Source: Bin5 sp965242905
Lineage (GTDB): Bacteria; Chloroflexota; Anaerolineae; Caldilineales; Caldilineaceae
NCBI GenBank assembly: GCA_965242905.1
Contig: CBDETM010000001.1
Coordinates: 56,490-120,489 of the forward strand
Length of the DNA stretch: 64,000 bases
Direction of reading: 5' to 3'
Part shown: positions 8,200 through 16,820 of the stretch, one piece after another
How the letters are laid out: each line of letters opens with the position of its first letter
Numbering within the stretch: position 1 is the stretch's first letter
Program-made: the position numbers and the translations under genes
Notes under the pieces: model-generated
What the model was told of the DNA's origin: nothing
The model's input: the letters and a program-made list of their open reading frames with translations, nothing else
The model's database searches: none

Positions 8200-8280
8200 A
8201 CGAGACCTTCCACTCCGCGCCCGGAACTGTACCATCGGAAACTGGACGGTGATGGCCTCAGTGATCTTCAGCTCAGTCAT
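8200..8280 (-). pseudogene. Possible 5' fragment of a second hsdR
   Basis: The minus strand reads MTELKITEAITVQFPMVQ and then loses family character as it runs into the REP-like hairpin. The opening resembles the N-terminus of a different HsdR branch (TVQFPMV motif) from the intact HsdR of this window. If right, it is an hsdR start left between hsdS and hsdR. The match is short and made from memory of the family. Confidence 0.3.
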
Positions 8281-8369
8281 GGCTGTGGACCCTGTTTCGC
8301 CCCCATCTGCGCTCCTATAGGCCTCCCATCGCGCCCCTATCGGACTCCTATCTGACTCCCATCGCGCCC

Positions 8370-9788
8370 CTATCGCGCCCGCTGCTTCCAGCGCGTCAAC
8401 GGCCCGCGATTTGTGGAGATTATCAACCCTCTGTCCCTCAACTCCTTAAGCGCCCTTCGCACCTGCCGTTCGGTCACTCCAGGACCCAAACGCGCGTGAA
8501 GCTCACGGCGCGTCAAACCATCCCGCGTTCTGTCCAGCAGCGCGAGTATCATCTCCCGCCGCGCTTCAGCCTCGCTTATGCCGCCAGGGGTTGGCAGCGG
8601 AACGAACTGACCGCGCCGGAACCGCACAGTGACAGCCCCGCCGTCATCGTCGATCTCCGGGACCGGGAGCCCGGCCCTGCTCGCCAAGTCTGCCATCTTC
8701 AGTGTTCCGCTACCCCACTCCTCAATAATCCCGCGCCGGTAGAAGGTGCGGGCGATCAACGGGTTCCACGGCCTCGACTCATGCGGCTCGAACAGCTTCT
8801 CTGGCGTCAGGCCGAAGTGCAGGGAGCCGGAGGAACTTATTTCCAGCCGGTCGTCGTAGATCGCTATGCCAACCGAGCCGCCGCCGATGGAGTAGTCGCG
8901 GTGGCACAGGGCGTTCGCCAGCGCCTCGCGCGTGGCCAGGGGCGGATACAGCGGCTCATCGATCCGCTCGAAGCGGTCCTGCTCGAACCGCCCGGCGATG
9001 GGCAGTGTGTCGCGCAGGAACCGCTCTGCGCTCGCGAGGAGCGTGAACGCGTTGCCGCTGAACTGACGATTGTCCAGGAACGCCATCCGGTCGGCCCCGC
9101 GGAAGCGGGCGACGCGCAGCAGGCACTGCGGCATCTCGAACTCCAGCCGCTCCGAACTGCCGAACAGCACCGCCGCCGCCCGAAGGAGCACCCCGTCACG
9201 CAGCAGGCCGAGTCCCCGCAGCAGGTCGGAAGGGTCTCCACCCGCAGGCTCCTCAAGTCGCCCGCGCCGGACCGCCTCCGCGACCGTCCGTCGAATCTCG
9301 GCCGCGTCGAGATCGTCGACTGACCACCCGGCGGGCTGGTTCTCCCAGCGCTGTTCGCTATGCATCCGCTCGAAGAGCATCCGGTTGTACTCGTCGGCGG
9401 ACATTGCCAGAGTGGTGTTCCCGACCCGCCGGTAGGCGCTGCCTCGATAGGTATACGGTCTCGACGCGCCCTGGGCAGCGGTCACTATGATGACCTCCCG
9501 GCCGCCGTCCACGGGGACCCTTTCCACTGTCGGGAACGCCGGAGGCTCGATGCGCTGCAGCTCGGCGCTCAACTCCTCGATGGTGTGCTCGCCGACCTGC
9601 TGCCCCACCACCGCCCCGACCGGTGTTACGCCGAACAACACCTGCCCGCCGTCCTGGTTCAGGAAGGCGCACACCGTCATGGCCGCCTCCCGGCGCGCGC
9701 CTGTAGTGCTCTTGAACTCCAGCGTCTCGGACTCGCCGGAGGCAGTGAGAGGTATTGCTTGTTCGGGTGTCAACATCTGCGACCCCAC
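8370..9788 (-). CDS. AlbA_2 / HATPase-type regulator with C-terminal winged helix
   Basis: 472 residues. The N-terminal 150 residues are a Schlafen AlbA_2 domain (ETLEFKSTTG, ..AFLNQDGGQVLFGV, PYTYRGSAYRRVGN). The middle contains EALANALCHRDYS and ISSSGSLHFGLTPEKL, as in the RecG-like HATPase region of these proteins. The last 70 residues form a winged helix (MILALLDRTRDGLTRRELHARL..VRRALKELRDRGLI). Family members act as transcriptional regulators or in defence islands; the activity of this one is unknown. ATG at 9788 and a second ATG at 9776 are both possible starts. It appears intact and lies between hsdS and hsdR next to a broken IS5-family element. Confidence 0.8.
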   Translation of the reverse strand: MGSQMLTPEQAIPLTASGESETLEFKSTTGARREAAMTVCAFLNQDGGQVLFGVTPVGAVVGQQVGEHTIEELSAELQRIEPPAFPTVERVPVDGGREVIIVTAAQGASRPYTYRGSAYRRVGNTTLAMSADEYNRMLFERMHSEQRWENQPAGWSVDDLDAAEIRRTVAEAVRRGRLEEPAGGDPSDLLRGLGLLRDGVLLRAAAVLFGSSERLEFEMPQCLLRVARFRGADRMAFLDNRQFSGNAFTLLASAERFLRDTLPIAGRFEQDRFERIDEPLYPPLATREALANALCHRDYSIGGGSVGIAIYDDRLEISSSGSLHFGLTPEKLFEPHESRPWNPLIARTFYRRGIIEEWGSGTLKMADLASRAGLPVPEIDDDGGAVTVRFRRGQFVPLPTPGGISEAEARREMILALLDRTRDGLTRRELHARLGPGVTERQVRRALKELRDRGLIISTNRGPLTRWKQRAR

Positions 9789-9810
9789 CGATCCATGTCT
9801 TCTGGGTAGA

Positions 9811-10548
9811 AAGGCTTACCTCGCCGGACTAGCAACAAGCTTCGCGTTCTGGTGGTTGATGCCGTTCTCTACCTGACTGTGGGTGGCATCCAGTGGCGGA
9901 TGCTGCCGAGTGACTTTCCGCCGTGGCAGAGCGTTTACACCTGCTTCAGGCAGTGGCGGGACGATGGCGCCTGGCGCAGGTTGCACGACACGCTCAGAGT
10001 GCGGGTTCGTCATCGAAGCGGGTGACACAAGCATCCAACGGCTGGCAGTATCGATAGTCAGACAGTCAAGACCGGCCATACACCGGCAGGTGTGCGAGGC
10101 TGCGATGGCGGCAAACGCATCACAGGACGGAAACAGCATCTTCTCGTCGATACGCTGGGACTCACATTGGCCGTCCTGGTCACTGCTGCCGACCTGCCTG
10201 ACCGCGATGGGGCACGGCAACTGCTCAGACGAGGCTGCGGTTTCGGCCGGAAACTGCGTCTCATCTGGGTTGACGGCGCCTATCGCGGCTCTTTGCAGAG
10301 ATGGGTTGCGCAGCGTTTTCGCTTTCGCCTCCAACCTGTCCTCCGCCCGCAAGAGCAAAAGGGTTTCTCCGTATTGCCCCGGCGTTGGGTGGTGGAGCGC
10401 ACCTTCGCTTGGCTTGGCCTCAATCGTCGCCTCTGCAAAGACTATGAACGACTGCCCGAAAGCAGTGTCGCCTTTATCCATATCGCTATGATTCGTCTCA
10501 TGGTACGTCGCCTGGCACCCAATTGACCCTTTTCAAACAGCTTCTTAG
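9811..10548 (+). mobile_element. IS5-family insertion sequence, degraded
   Basis: The transposase frame runs from LPRRTSNKLRVLVVDAVLYL (about 9813) through WRMLPSDFPPWQSVY to SIDSQTVKTG, GRKQHLLVDTLG, WVVERTFAWLG and its stop at 10526. It is broken by an in-frame TGA at 10023-10025, where relatives usually have Arg, and it lacks the first 35-40 residues. The right terminus CAAACAGCTTCTTA lies at about 10535-10548, immediately beside a darG fragment read on the opposite strand. The left terminus is missing. DDE transposase, certainly inactive as written unless the TGA is read through. Confidence 0.8.
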
Positions 10549-10769
10549 GCCGCCTTCCGGTACCTGAGCCCCAGCGGCTCGCCGGACGCCTGCATGAAAT
10601 ACAGCAGCTTGTGCACCTCCAGCAGGGTCACGAACGGGTCCAGCAGCGCGCGTGTATAGCGGTCCATCAGGCCGACCAGCGCGGCCCGGCCCGCAGTCAT
10701 CTTGGGCACACCCTCTGTTTGGCCGGTTCGCTCGTCTGACGGTCCGCCGCCCGGTTCGAACATAACAAT
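10545..10769 (-). pseudogene. darG: darG (macro-domain antitoxin) remnant
   Basis: The minus strand encodes IVMFEPGGGPSDERTG, then PKMTAGRAALVGLMDRYTRA and LLDPFVTLLEVHKLLYFMQ, matching the central/C-terminal part of DarG, the ADP-ribose hydrolase antitoxin of the DarT DNA ADP-ribosyltransferase. Both ends are gone: the 3' side stops where the IS5-family element begins, and the 5' macro domain is replaced by the 3' end of hsdS. No darT is visible in the window. It adds a further defence/toxin module to those once located at the hsdS-hsdR junction. Confidence 0.7.
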
Positions 10770-10830
10770 CTTGAGGTCGATGAAGTGATGGAATTGGATT
10801 GCGCAAGTATATGGACCTGCAACTTCGTCG

Positions 10831-12135
10831 TTAACTGACCGACAATTCACGAGCTTCTTGCTGCAGTTGCTCGGCCGCGGCGCGTACGTCCAGCTTGCCG
10901 GTGACCACGTGCGCGATGAGGCTGGCGCGGTATTCGGTCATAAATTCGGCCTGCCGGCGGGCGATATCGATGGCGGCACTTAGCTTTGACGTTTGGCTCT
11001 CTATTTTGGTCATGATTTCATCCTGCTCAGATCTGGAAGGAACGGCAATCGTAATGTTCATCAACCTTTCCTGTGTAAGCTTCGGTTGTGCAGCTCCAGA
11101 GATCCACGGGGCATAATTCAATCCTTCCATCACAGCCGCCAGAAATTCAAGATTACCACGCCTTGGCTTCAGAATGTGTGCGTGATTATTCACCCAGAAC
11201 TTACCGCGCGCGATAATTGCCAGCGGCAAGTTTCTAAGCACGAGATTTGCTCCATCCTCCGCGATTAGCAAAAGCTCGTCGTCAAAAAGATAGTGGTCGA
11301 CTTTATCGATTACCCCAGACGCCCCATAGTAATCGTATCGACGCTCTTTCATTTCTCCTCTCTCGACAGCATTTAGAGGGACGCGACGATGATTCAAGGA
11401 GATAAACTCCGACTTTACACGAGATATTTCCCAATGCGCGGGCACACCCCCCAGCCAGTCAATGCCGGAGGGCTTGAGAGGAACGCTGGGGTCAAGACCA
11501 CGCGTTACGGCGCGCTGGATCGTAGCCTGGCGGGCCTCTTGCAGCAGATTGATCAGCTTCTCCTTGGTCTCGATGTAGCGCTGGATACGCCGGTCCACAT
11601 GGTCCAGGTAGCAAACGGTGGCGCGCTGCTCGTCGAGAGGAGGGAGGGCGAACGGGATTTCCTTCATCCGGGCCTGTGACAGATCCCACTGTCCAATACG
11701 AACACCATCAGACGCTTGGGCAAAGAAAGGGACGTATGCTTTGGAACGGATTGCTTTATGAAAATAATCCCCCGTTACTCCTTTAATATCGAACGTGAAA
11801 TAGGCGGGGCTGACGATGCCTTCAAATTCAGAAACGCCATAGGATCCTTGCCATGCCTTCATCTTGTTCATAGCAAATTGATCCTTATGGACCACCTTGT
11901 AATTCGTCAGATCTTCTGGAATGAAATTGTGGTTCTCATCCATGTTGTCTACATCGCGTAAAATCACACCTTTTTCGCGGACTACCGAAAGCAGGGGCAA
12001 GTCTGGCCGATTTTTCTCTGTCGTACTCGTCAAGACGCTGCGAAGGTTGAGAATCTCCCAATGCGCGGGCACATCACCGAGCCATTCGACGCCGGAGGTC
12101 TTGTAGGCAGGGTAAGTCCAAAACTCTCTAATCAC
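10831..12135 (-). CDS. hsdS: Type I restriction-modification specificity subunit S
   Basis: 434 residues. Two target-recognition domains each open with the usual repeat: KTSGVEWLGDVPAHWEI (residue 12) and KPSGIDWLGGVPAHWEI (about residue 220). Conserved spacer helices follow each (LDHVDRRIQRYIETKEKLINLL; MTKIESQTSKLSAAIDIARRQAEF). It sets the DNA sequence recognised by the HsdM/HsdR complex. The start codon at 12135 is about 100 bp after an AAA ATPase gene, not next to hsdM as usual. The C-terminus has a near copy at 6600-6690, and its N-terminus has degenerate copies at about 14150-14240 and 17850-17935. Confidence 0.95.
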   Translation of the reverse strand: MIREFWTYPAYKTSGVEWLGDVPAHWEILNLRSVLTSTTEKNRPDLPLLSVVREKGVILRDVDNMDENHNFIPEDLTNYKVVHKDQFAMNKMKAWQGSYGVSEFEGIVSPAYFTFDIKGVTGDYFHKAIRSKAYVPFFAQASDGVRIGQWDLSQARMKEIPFALPPLDEQRATVCYLDHVDRRIQRYIETKEKLINLLQEARQATIQRAVTRGLDPSVPLKPSGIDWLGGVPAHWEISRVKSEFISLNHRRVPLNAVERGEMKERRYDYYGASGVIDKVDHYLFDDELLLIAEDGANLVLRNLPLAIIARGKFWVNNHAHILKPRRGNLEFLAAVMEGLNYAPWISGAAQPKLTQERLMNITIAVPSRSEQDEIMTKIESQTSKLSAAIDIARRQAEFMTEYRASLIAHVVTGKLDVRAAAEQLQQEARELSVS

Positions 12136-12234
12136 GGAATTCCCTTGAGATCAAGAGACTCATAATCAACTTGTGCCCTTCTCCAAACTCAAGCCTCGTC
12201 TAACAGAGATCTCCTCTTGCATAGTACTCATCGG

Positions 12235-13878
12235 CTATGGAAAGACATCAGCACGGAGTTCCTGGTACACTTCAGGGGTCTGTCTGAGCGCGGGGGCCAG
12301 ATGATAAAAGGCGAATTCATCACATTTGTTGCCTAGATTGCTTAGTTGCGTTGACTTCTTGATGAAAGTGAACAGGTTTCGAGTCTTATCCTTTGTTAGA
12401 TCAGCTTTCGCCATTGTGCTACCCGAAAGAAGCTCTGTCGCATGTTTCTTCAAAATCTCATCTCCACATCCTTCCTTATTGTTCATTGTGAGAAATGTCT
12501 TTAATACTTCCGGAGCGTAAAGATAATTCTCCAGTTCTCGGCGGCCTAACACCCGAACACCCTCATTGATCTTCTCTTCCCGTGCCTCACAGGTCATGTC
12601 GTCACGGTCGATGAGCTTCCACACAGAACTACCTTGAGCCACCGCCTGAAGCACCCCTATCAAGTCCTCACTGTTTTCAACCTCACTGGAACTGCCACGT
12701 GAGACAAACAGGGTATTAGCATGTTCTTCAGCAAATATCAGGTTATAGCACTTTGCGTCAAATCCCTTATCAGCCTTGTTCTTGTCCCCTTCACAGAGAA
12801 CGATGTTATCAGGGGCAATCAGATTAGCTAGGTCATCTAGAGCGACTTGATAAGTTGTCTGCCAAAAAGAACGATCTGGCACGCGTGGATTGATCGTTAC
12901 CTCCTGGTCAAAATCATGCTCAGAAAAGTCCAGGAAAACGATATCTCCATTCTGGCGCATCATCATGTCATACGCTTTGCGAACGAAACCAATAGAATGA
13001 GTGGCTATCCATAGCTGTGACTGTTCAGGGACAGTGTCAAGCATAGCTTCTAGAAGGGGACCGTGAAGTCCCGAGGCAACATGAGACTCTGGTTCGTCAA
13101 TACAGTATATGGCGTCCTTGAACCTGTACCTTTTCACATAGATATCAAGAAGGATGTCAAATACCGCCTTTTCGCCTCCGGACAGATTCTTATAGTGAAA
13201 ATCTCTCACTTCTCCCTTCGAAAAACGAAAGACACCGTAATCCTCTTCCCCTCCGAAATCCTGAAGTTCAAGTGGCGGGTTTATAAACAGCTTTCTCATA
13301 ATTCTCTGGAGGATCCCTAGAAAATTCTCGCGATATTCCTCGATCGTCACTTTCCCTAAGGATTTTCCGTGCTCCCTTAAAGATTTCCCGTGTATTTCTT
13401 CTATAGTCCGCCACGCCAACCATTTGTAGTTTTCAGAGACAGATTCATCGGGATCGATAATGCGCTGCAGCTGACTTATTTCCTGTGTTGGACGCTCTAA
13501 AGCTGTCAAGCTGAAATCTGCTTCATTTCTGTAAGGGGTTCTTATGCGAAATTGGTGAGACCATTTGTCTTGGCCCGGTTCACCAGAGTGGAACTCTACC
13601 TTTATCGAGTCCCACACTGTCCGGGTGTCCAGGGAAAATGTGGAGGAGTAAGGATCTTTCAGGTAATAACCGTGGTAGATATTGTCTTGTGGCTGGCCAA
13701 TATCGTAACTATACCTTCCCCCTCCTTGGGATTTGAGCAAGAATGCGTCAAAGACCGAGGATTTCCCCGACCCATTTGGCCCGATCATGACGACAAGTCG
13801 AGCCGACTCAGGAATCCCCTGGATTAGAAGATCGGTGAACCGTTTGTAGTTGGTCAAGTGAACGCTCTTGATCCGCAT
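12235..13878 (-). CDS. AAA (ABC/OLD-type) ATPase, RM-linked defence candidate
   Basis: 547 residues. Walker A GPNGSGKSSVFDAF at residue 33, ABC signature LSGGEKAVFDILLD near 229, Walker B IYCIDEPESH near 254, then an IATHS switch motif. The C-terminal 200 residues (IVLCEGDKNK, WKLIDRDDMT, RRELENYLY) look like the TOPRIM/DUF4435-type part found in overcoming-lysogenization-defect and RloA-like proteins, with acidic residues in CEGD and DRDD as the likely metal site. It sits between an hsdS'-hsdM' scar and the true hsdS start, as R-linked ORFs do in other type I loci. A nuclease/ATPase defence role is inferred from architecture and place. Confidence 0.75.
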   Translation of the reverse strand: MRIKSVHLTNYKRFTDLLIQGIPESARLVVMIGPNGSGKSSVFDAFLLKSQGGGRYSYDIGQPQDNIYHGYYLKDPYSSTFSLDTRTVWDSIKVEFHSGEPGQDKWSHQFRIRTPYRNEADFSLTALERPTQEISQLQRIIDPDESVSENYKWLAWRTIEEIHGKSLREHGKSLGKVTIEEYRENFLGILQRIMRKLFINPPLELQDFGGEEDYGVFRFSKGEVRDFHYKNLSGGEKAVFDILLDIYVKRYRFKDAIYCIDEPESHVASGLHGPLLEAMLDTVPEQSQLWIATHSIGFVRKAYDMMMRQNGDIVFLDFSEHDFDQEVTINPRVPDRSFWQTTYQVALDDLANLIAPDNIVLCEGDKNKADKGFDAKCYNLIFAEEHANTLFVSRGSSSEVENSEDLIGVLQAVAQGSSVWKLIDRDDMTCEAREEKINEGVRVLGRRELENYLYAPEVLKTFLTMNNKEGCGDEILKKHATELLSGSTMAKADLTKDKTRNLFTFIKKSTQLSNLGNKCDEFAFYHLAPALRQTPEVYQELRADVFP

Positions 13879-13989
13879 AAGGTGTCTGCTACTCCATTCA
13901 GTTTGATTCTGTCTGCTTGGTCGCTCTGTGTCTTCTGCGTGTCAGTCGTCTGTCGGTCAAACTCGAGGCCTCTGGGGCAAGACAGGGGG

Positions 13990-14240
13990 CCACCTCTGAT
14001 CAGAGCACGAAGTGCTCTTCGGCCTCCTGTTCCAGAGGCCATACATCGGCCCAGATCTTCTGCAAAGCGCGCAGAATCTAGAATTTGCAGAAATAGCGGG
14101 TGAAGCTGACTTCGTAGCCCGCCTTAGCGCTGTCTGGATTGACAAAGTTTCGAAGGTCGCCGCACCTCCCAACGCACAGACATATCGCCGATCCATTCGG
14201 TGCAGGGTAGCTTGTAGGCGGAATAGGTGTTGAGAAGTAG
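13990..14240 (-). pseudogene. Chimeric scar 1: hsdS 5' end joined to hsdM 3' end
   Basis: Read leftward, 14240-14150 gives the hsdS start in degenerate form (TYSAYKLPCTEWIGDM, compare TYPAYKTSGVEWLGDV), then from about 14125 the hsdM tail (AGYEVSFTRYF, then IWADVWPLEQEAEE; compare VGYEISFTRYF and IWADIRALEQEAEG). The joint has the same layout as the one at 17697-17935, but with more substitutions and stops. It separates the unknown gene at 14328 from the AAA ATPase gene. Confidence 0.75.
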
Positions 14241-14327
14241 AACATAAGCTCAATTCATCCTCGCAACTGTCTTGTTATTTGGCCACTGCATCTGAGTTAT
14301 GTTCGCCCTTCACCGAGATGATTCGGC

Positions 14328-15647
14328 TCAGCGTTCCATACCAGGCCAAGGGTCAGCAAGCCCCAACACAGCGTTTAGAGTAACTGTCGGCCCGACTTTG
14401 ACGAAATCTCCCGACTCGGGAATCCATTCCGTAGCGAAAGGAAACATTCCGTGCGGTAGCGGGTGTTCCGTCCATGGATGGTGAATGAGTAGCCACGGGT
14501 CGTCATGGCCACACAGCGTCCAAACACCTATCCGCGGCTTAAAGAGAATCGCTGACAAGTTACGATTCCTAGGTGTCGATGGAGACCCCAATAACCCGTC
14601 GAACTTGTGTCTTGTCTGAAAGCTGGGTTCAGTCTCATGAGGCTGAACGTATGGTATGAGAACTGTGTACCCCAAGAGAGCTTCGATCAGGTTTCGGCCG
14701 TCTACGCCCTTATTTGCTGAACTGAATACAACAAGAAAAGGCAGCCCAAGGTGTCGATATTTTGTGGCTTTCTTCGTGAGTGCCTTCCTAAACCTTGCAT
14801 CGTCCCAGCGTCGAGAACGCCCGCTGGATTCTATGCCGATGGCCCGTTTTACCCTCCCATTGGTTGTACAGGAATCGACAGGAAACGCCCCAAAATGTAT
14901 TTCCCAGCCATCTTGGCACCACCTCATCGAGCTTGCTCTATAGCCTCGCTTAAGCCTAAATATTTCCTCGTCCACATCAAGAGAACCCACCCAACTTTTG
15001 ATTCTGTCACATAATTTGCCGGTAGGAGGCTGCTTTCCCCCGACTGAAAGGAGTTTCAATGATAAGAGAAATCGTCCTGTCTCTACTGAATCAATCGCCT
15101 TCTTGACTCTCTCCACCCTCCGGGTCGCGTTGAACTCATCATCGGTCTCTTGCGCCATTGTACATTCAACCACAAACTGAGTACCCTCGTAGGTCGCTGC
15201 GAAATCTGGAGTCAAATTATTGAAGCTGGGATCCACCTGCACGCCCGTACATATCGAGTTAAGGAGTTGATGGGTCGCCAGCTCCAACAGCGCACCCTGA
15301 TGCTGTCGATCATCGCTGCGGAATCTGCTCCGGATATCCTCCTTTTTGCCTTCAGGCAGTACAGAAAACCAGTTTCCCAACGTTTTACGGGCAGTCTCAA
15401 CTGATTCCCACGCCGAGCGGTTTAGAAAGGAAACGCGAGATTCGTCACGGTCTGCGAAACCCATGTGTGTCCTCTTTCCAACGTCGAAAAGGGAGGTTTC
15501 AGTCGACGCTATTACCATAGTTTGAGAACTGTTCTTGCCCATATGTTTCGCATCCTTTTCGTGCCATCGAAACTCCACGCCTAACCCAGAGATAGGGCTA
15601 GGGATTAAGAGATGCTCAAGCTTCCTCTCTACTCCTCTGCCGCACAC
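14328..15647 (-). CDS. Unknown protein with PD-(D/E)XK-like core
   Basis: Up to 439 residues. GTG at 15647 lacks a ribosome-binding site; ATG at 15542 (MGKNSSQTMV) has AAAAGGA upstream and may be the real start (404 residues). The segment GALLELATHQLLN...NLTPDFAATYEGTQFVVECT has the spacing of a restriction-nuclease-like fold (E in helix 1, PDF, then E-x-T in place of E-x-K). RVERVKKAIDSV and LVVFSSANK follow. No family name can be given. It lies in the second hsdM-hsdS module with the REase-HEPN pair; a dyad pair at 15721-15783 lies upstream. A role as a nuclease in defence is a guess supported only by context. Confidence 0.55.
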   Translation of the reverse strand: MCGRGVERKLEHLLIPSPISGLGVEFRWHEKDAKHMGKNSSQTMVIASTETSLFDVGKRTHMGFADRDESRVSFLNRSAWESVETARKTLGNWFSVLPEGKKEDIRSRFRSDDRQHQGALLELATHQLLNSICTGVQVDPSFNNLTPDFAATYEGTQFVVECTMAQETDDEFNATRRVERVKKAIDSVETGRFLLSLKLLSVGGKQPPTGKLCDRIKSWVGSLDVDEEIFRLKRGYRASSMRWCQDGWEIHFGAFPVDSCTTNGRVKRAIGIESSGRSRRWDDARFRKALTKKATKYRHLGLPFLVVFSSANKGVDGRNLIEALLGYTVLIPYVQPHETEPSFQTRHKFDGLLGSPSTPRNRNLSAILFKPRIGVWTLCGHDDPWLLIHHPWTEHPLPHGMFPFATEWIPESGDFVKVGPTVTLNAVLGLADPWPGMER

Positions 15648-15720
15648 AGCAGATTAGCATAGCACATCCGTGCATCTTTTTCAAAGCATATTACACTCTT
15701 TTGTGTGCTGAGTACGCGCC

Positions 15721-15783
15721 ATATTAAAGGCTGCCGTTAATATGGAAATGACTTCTCCCCATGTTAAAGGTTACCGCTAATAT
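15721..15783. promoter_or_regulatory. Pair of dyad sites, possible operators
   Basis: ATATTAA-N9-TTAATAT at 15721-15743 and ATGTTAA-N9-CTAATAT at 15761-15783, 40 bp apart, with related spacers AGGCTGCCG and AGGTTACCG. They lie in the 300-bp gap between a REase-HEPN gene and the unknown gene read leftward from 15647. The rest of the gap shows nothing recognisable. Confidence 0.45.
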
Positions 15784-15947
15784 AGCCGCTCCCGCGCGCG
15801 AAATCCGCCGCCGCCAAATCCGCCGCGCGGCATGGGGGTCAACCGTTATGAAACTTGCTCGAATGGTGGGGCGCCTTACTAAAATTTGAGCCGTGAAACC
15901 TCAAGAGCGCGGGGACTTTGTCACTATAGGCCGGCTATCGCCCGTCT

Positions 15948-16607
15948 TCATGCCAGTTCAGGCTCCGAATCCAGCAGCCGCACAACGACCCCGATCAACT
16001 CCGTCACCTTCTCGTCGCTGAACCCGTTGACATCAAAACCGTGGGCAATCGCGTTTCGATATTTTCTCATGTCAGCCAGGTAGTCATAGTCCGCGCGTGA
16101 GATAACGCCATGATAGACCGCCTGGTCGAGGACGTAACCCGACTGGGTGACACGCTCAATAGAGATCCCCTCTGCCGCGATCAGTTCCCGTGTAGCCGCC
16201 TCGAACGCCGACCACACCAATAAGAAAGCAGCTTCACCCAGGCCGTGCCCCAGTGCCTTCTCCGCCTCGGCAAGACGTTGGCGTATCTCCTCTGCCGCAA
16301 AGGAGCGCGCGCCCTCTGGCGAATCCAGTTTCTCCGGTTCGCCCACCAGCAACAGGTCATAGCTCCAGCCGGGCTTTCCATACAGAGTTTCCGCCACCTC
16401 GGCCATTCTGGGCGACCTTGCCAGCGAAGTCCTGGCCTTGACTTCAATGACTCGGACTTCCTCACCTTTGCGCACGACCAGGTCAGCGCGGTAGCCGGGC
16501 AAAAAATCAAGCTCACAGTTTTCCTCTACCTCATAGCCTCTACTGCGGTACTCTGCCGCCTTCTTGTCGATGAACTTCCTTTCAAGAATCGCAATGTCTT
16601 CGATCAA
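15948..16607 (-). CDS. REase (AHJR-like) - HEPN fusion protein, copy 1
   Basis: 219 residues from TTG at 16607; AGGGGGTGAT lies 3 bp upstream, and the same start and ribosome-binding site recur in copy 2. The N-terminal domain has YRADLVVRKGEEVRVIEVKAR (D-x13-E-x-K), the catalytic core of AHJR-like restriction-type nucleases. The C-terminal helical domain ends in MRKYRNAIAHGF, a HEPN RNase motif (R-x4-H). One protein thus joins a DNA-nuclease fold to an RNase fold. It is about 215 bp downstream of its paralogue and lies in the hsdM-hsdS gap. Probably a toxin or defence effector; there is no adjacent antitoxin-like gene. Activity is inferred. Confidence 0.75.
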   Translation of the reverse strand: MIEDIAILERKFIDKKAAEYRSRGYEVEENCELDFLPGYRADLVVRKGEEVRVIEVKARTSLARSPRMAEVAETLYGKPGWSYDLLLVGEPEKLDSPEGARSFAAEEIRQRLAEAEKALGHGLGEAAFLLVWSAFEAATRELIAAEGISIERVTQSGYVLDQAVYHGVISRADYDYLADMRKYRNAIAHGFDVNGFSDEKVTELIGVVVRLLDSEPELA

Positions 16608-16820
16608 AATATCACCCCCTGGTCAGGCGCACTTGTACAGATCGCCCGATCCGGTGGAGATTATGCGATAAGTTCGGAAACTATGCTTATCCATTCAACG
16701 ATTGTTTTGCCTACAGGACCCAGACAGGGCGGCGGTCATGCCCGACAGTACAGCTGTGAGGGTCCACAAGTGCGCAGCAGGCGGGTCAAAAAAGAGGATG
16801 CCAACGAACCTCCGCCGCCG

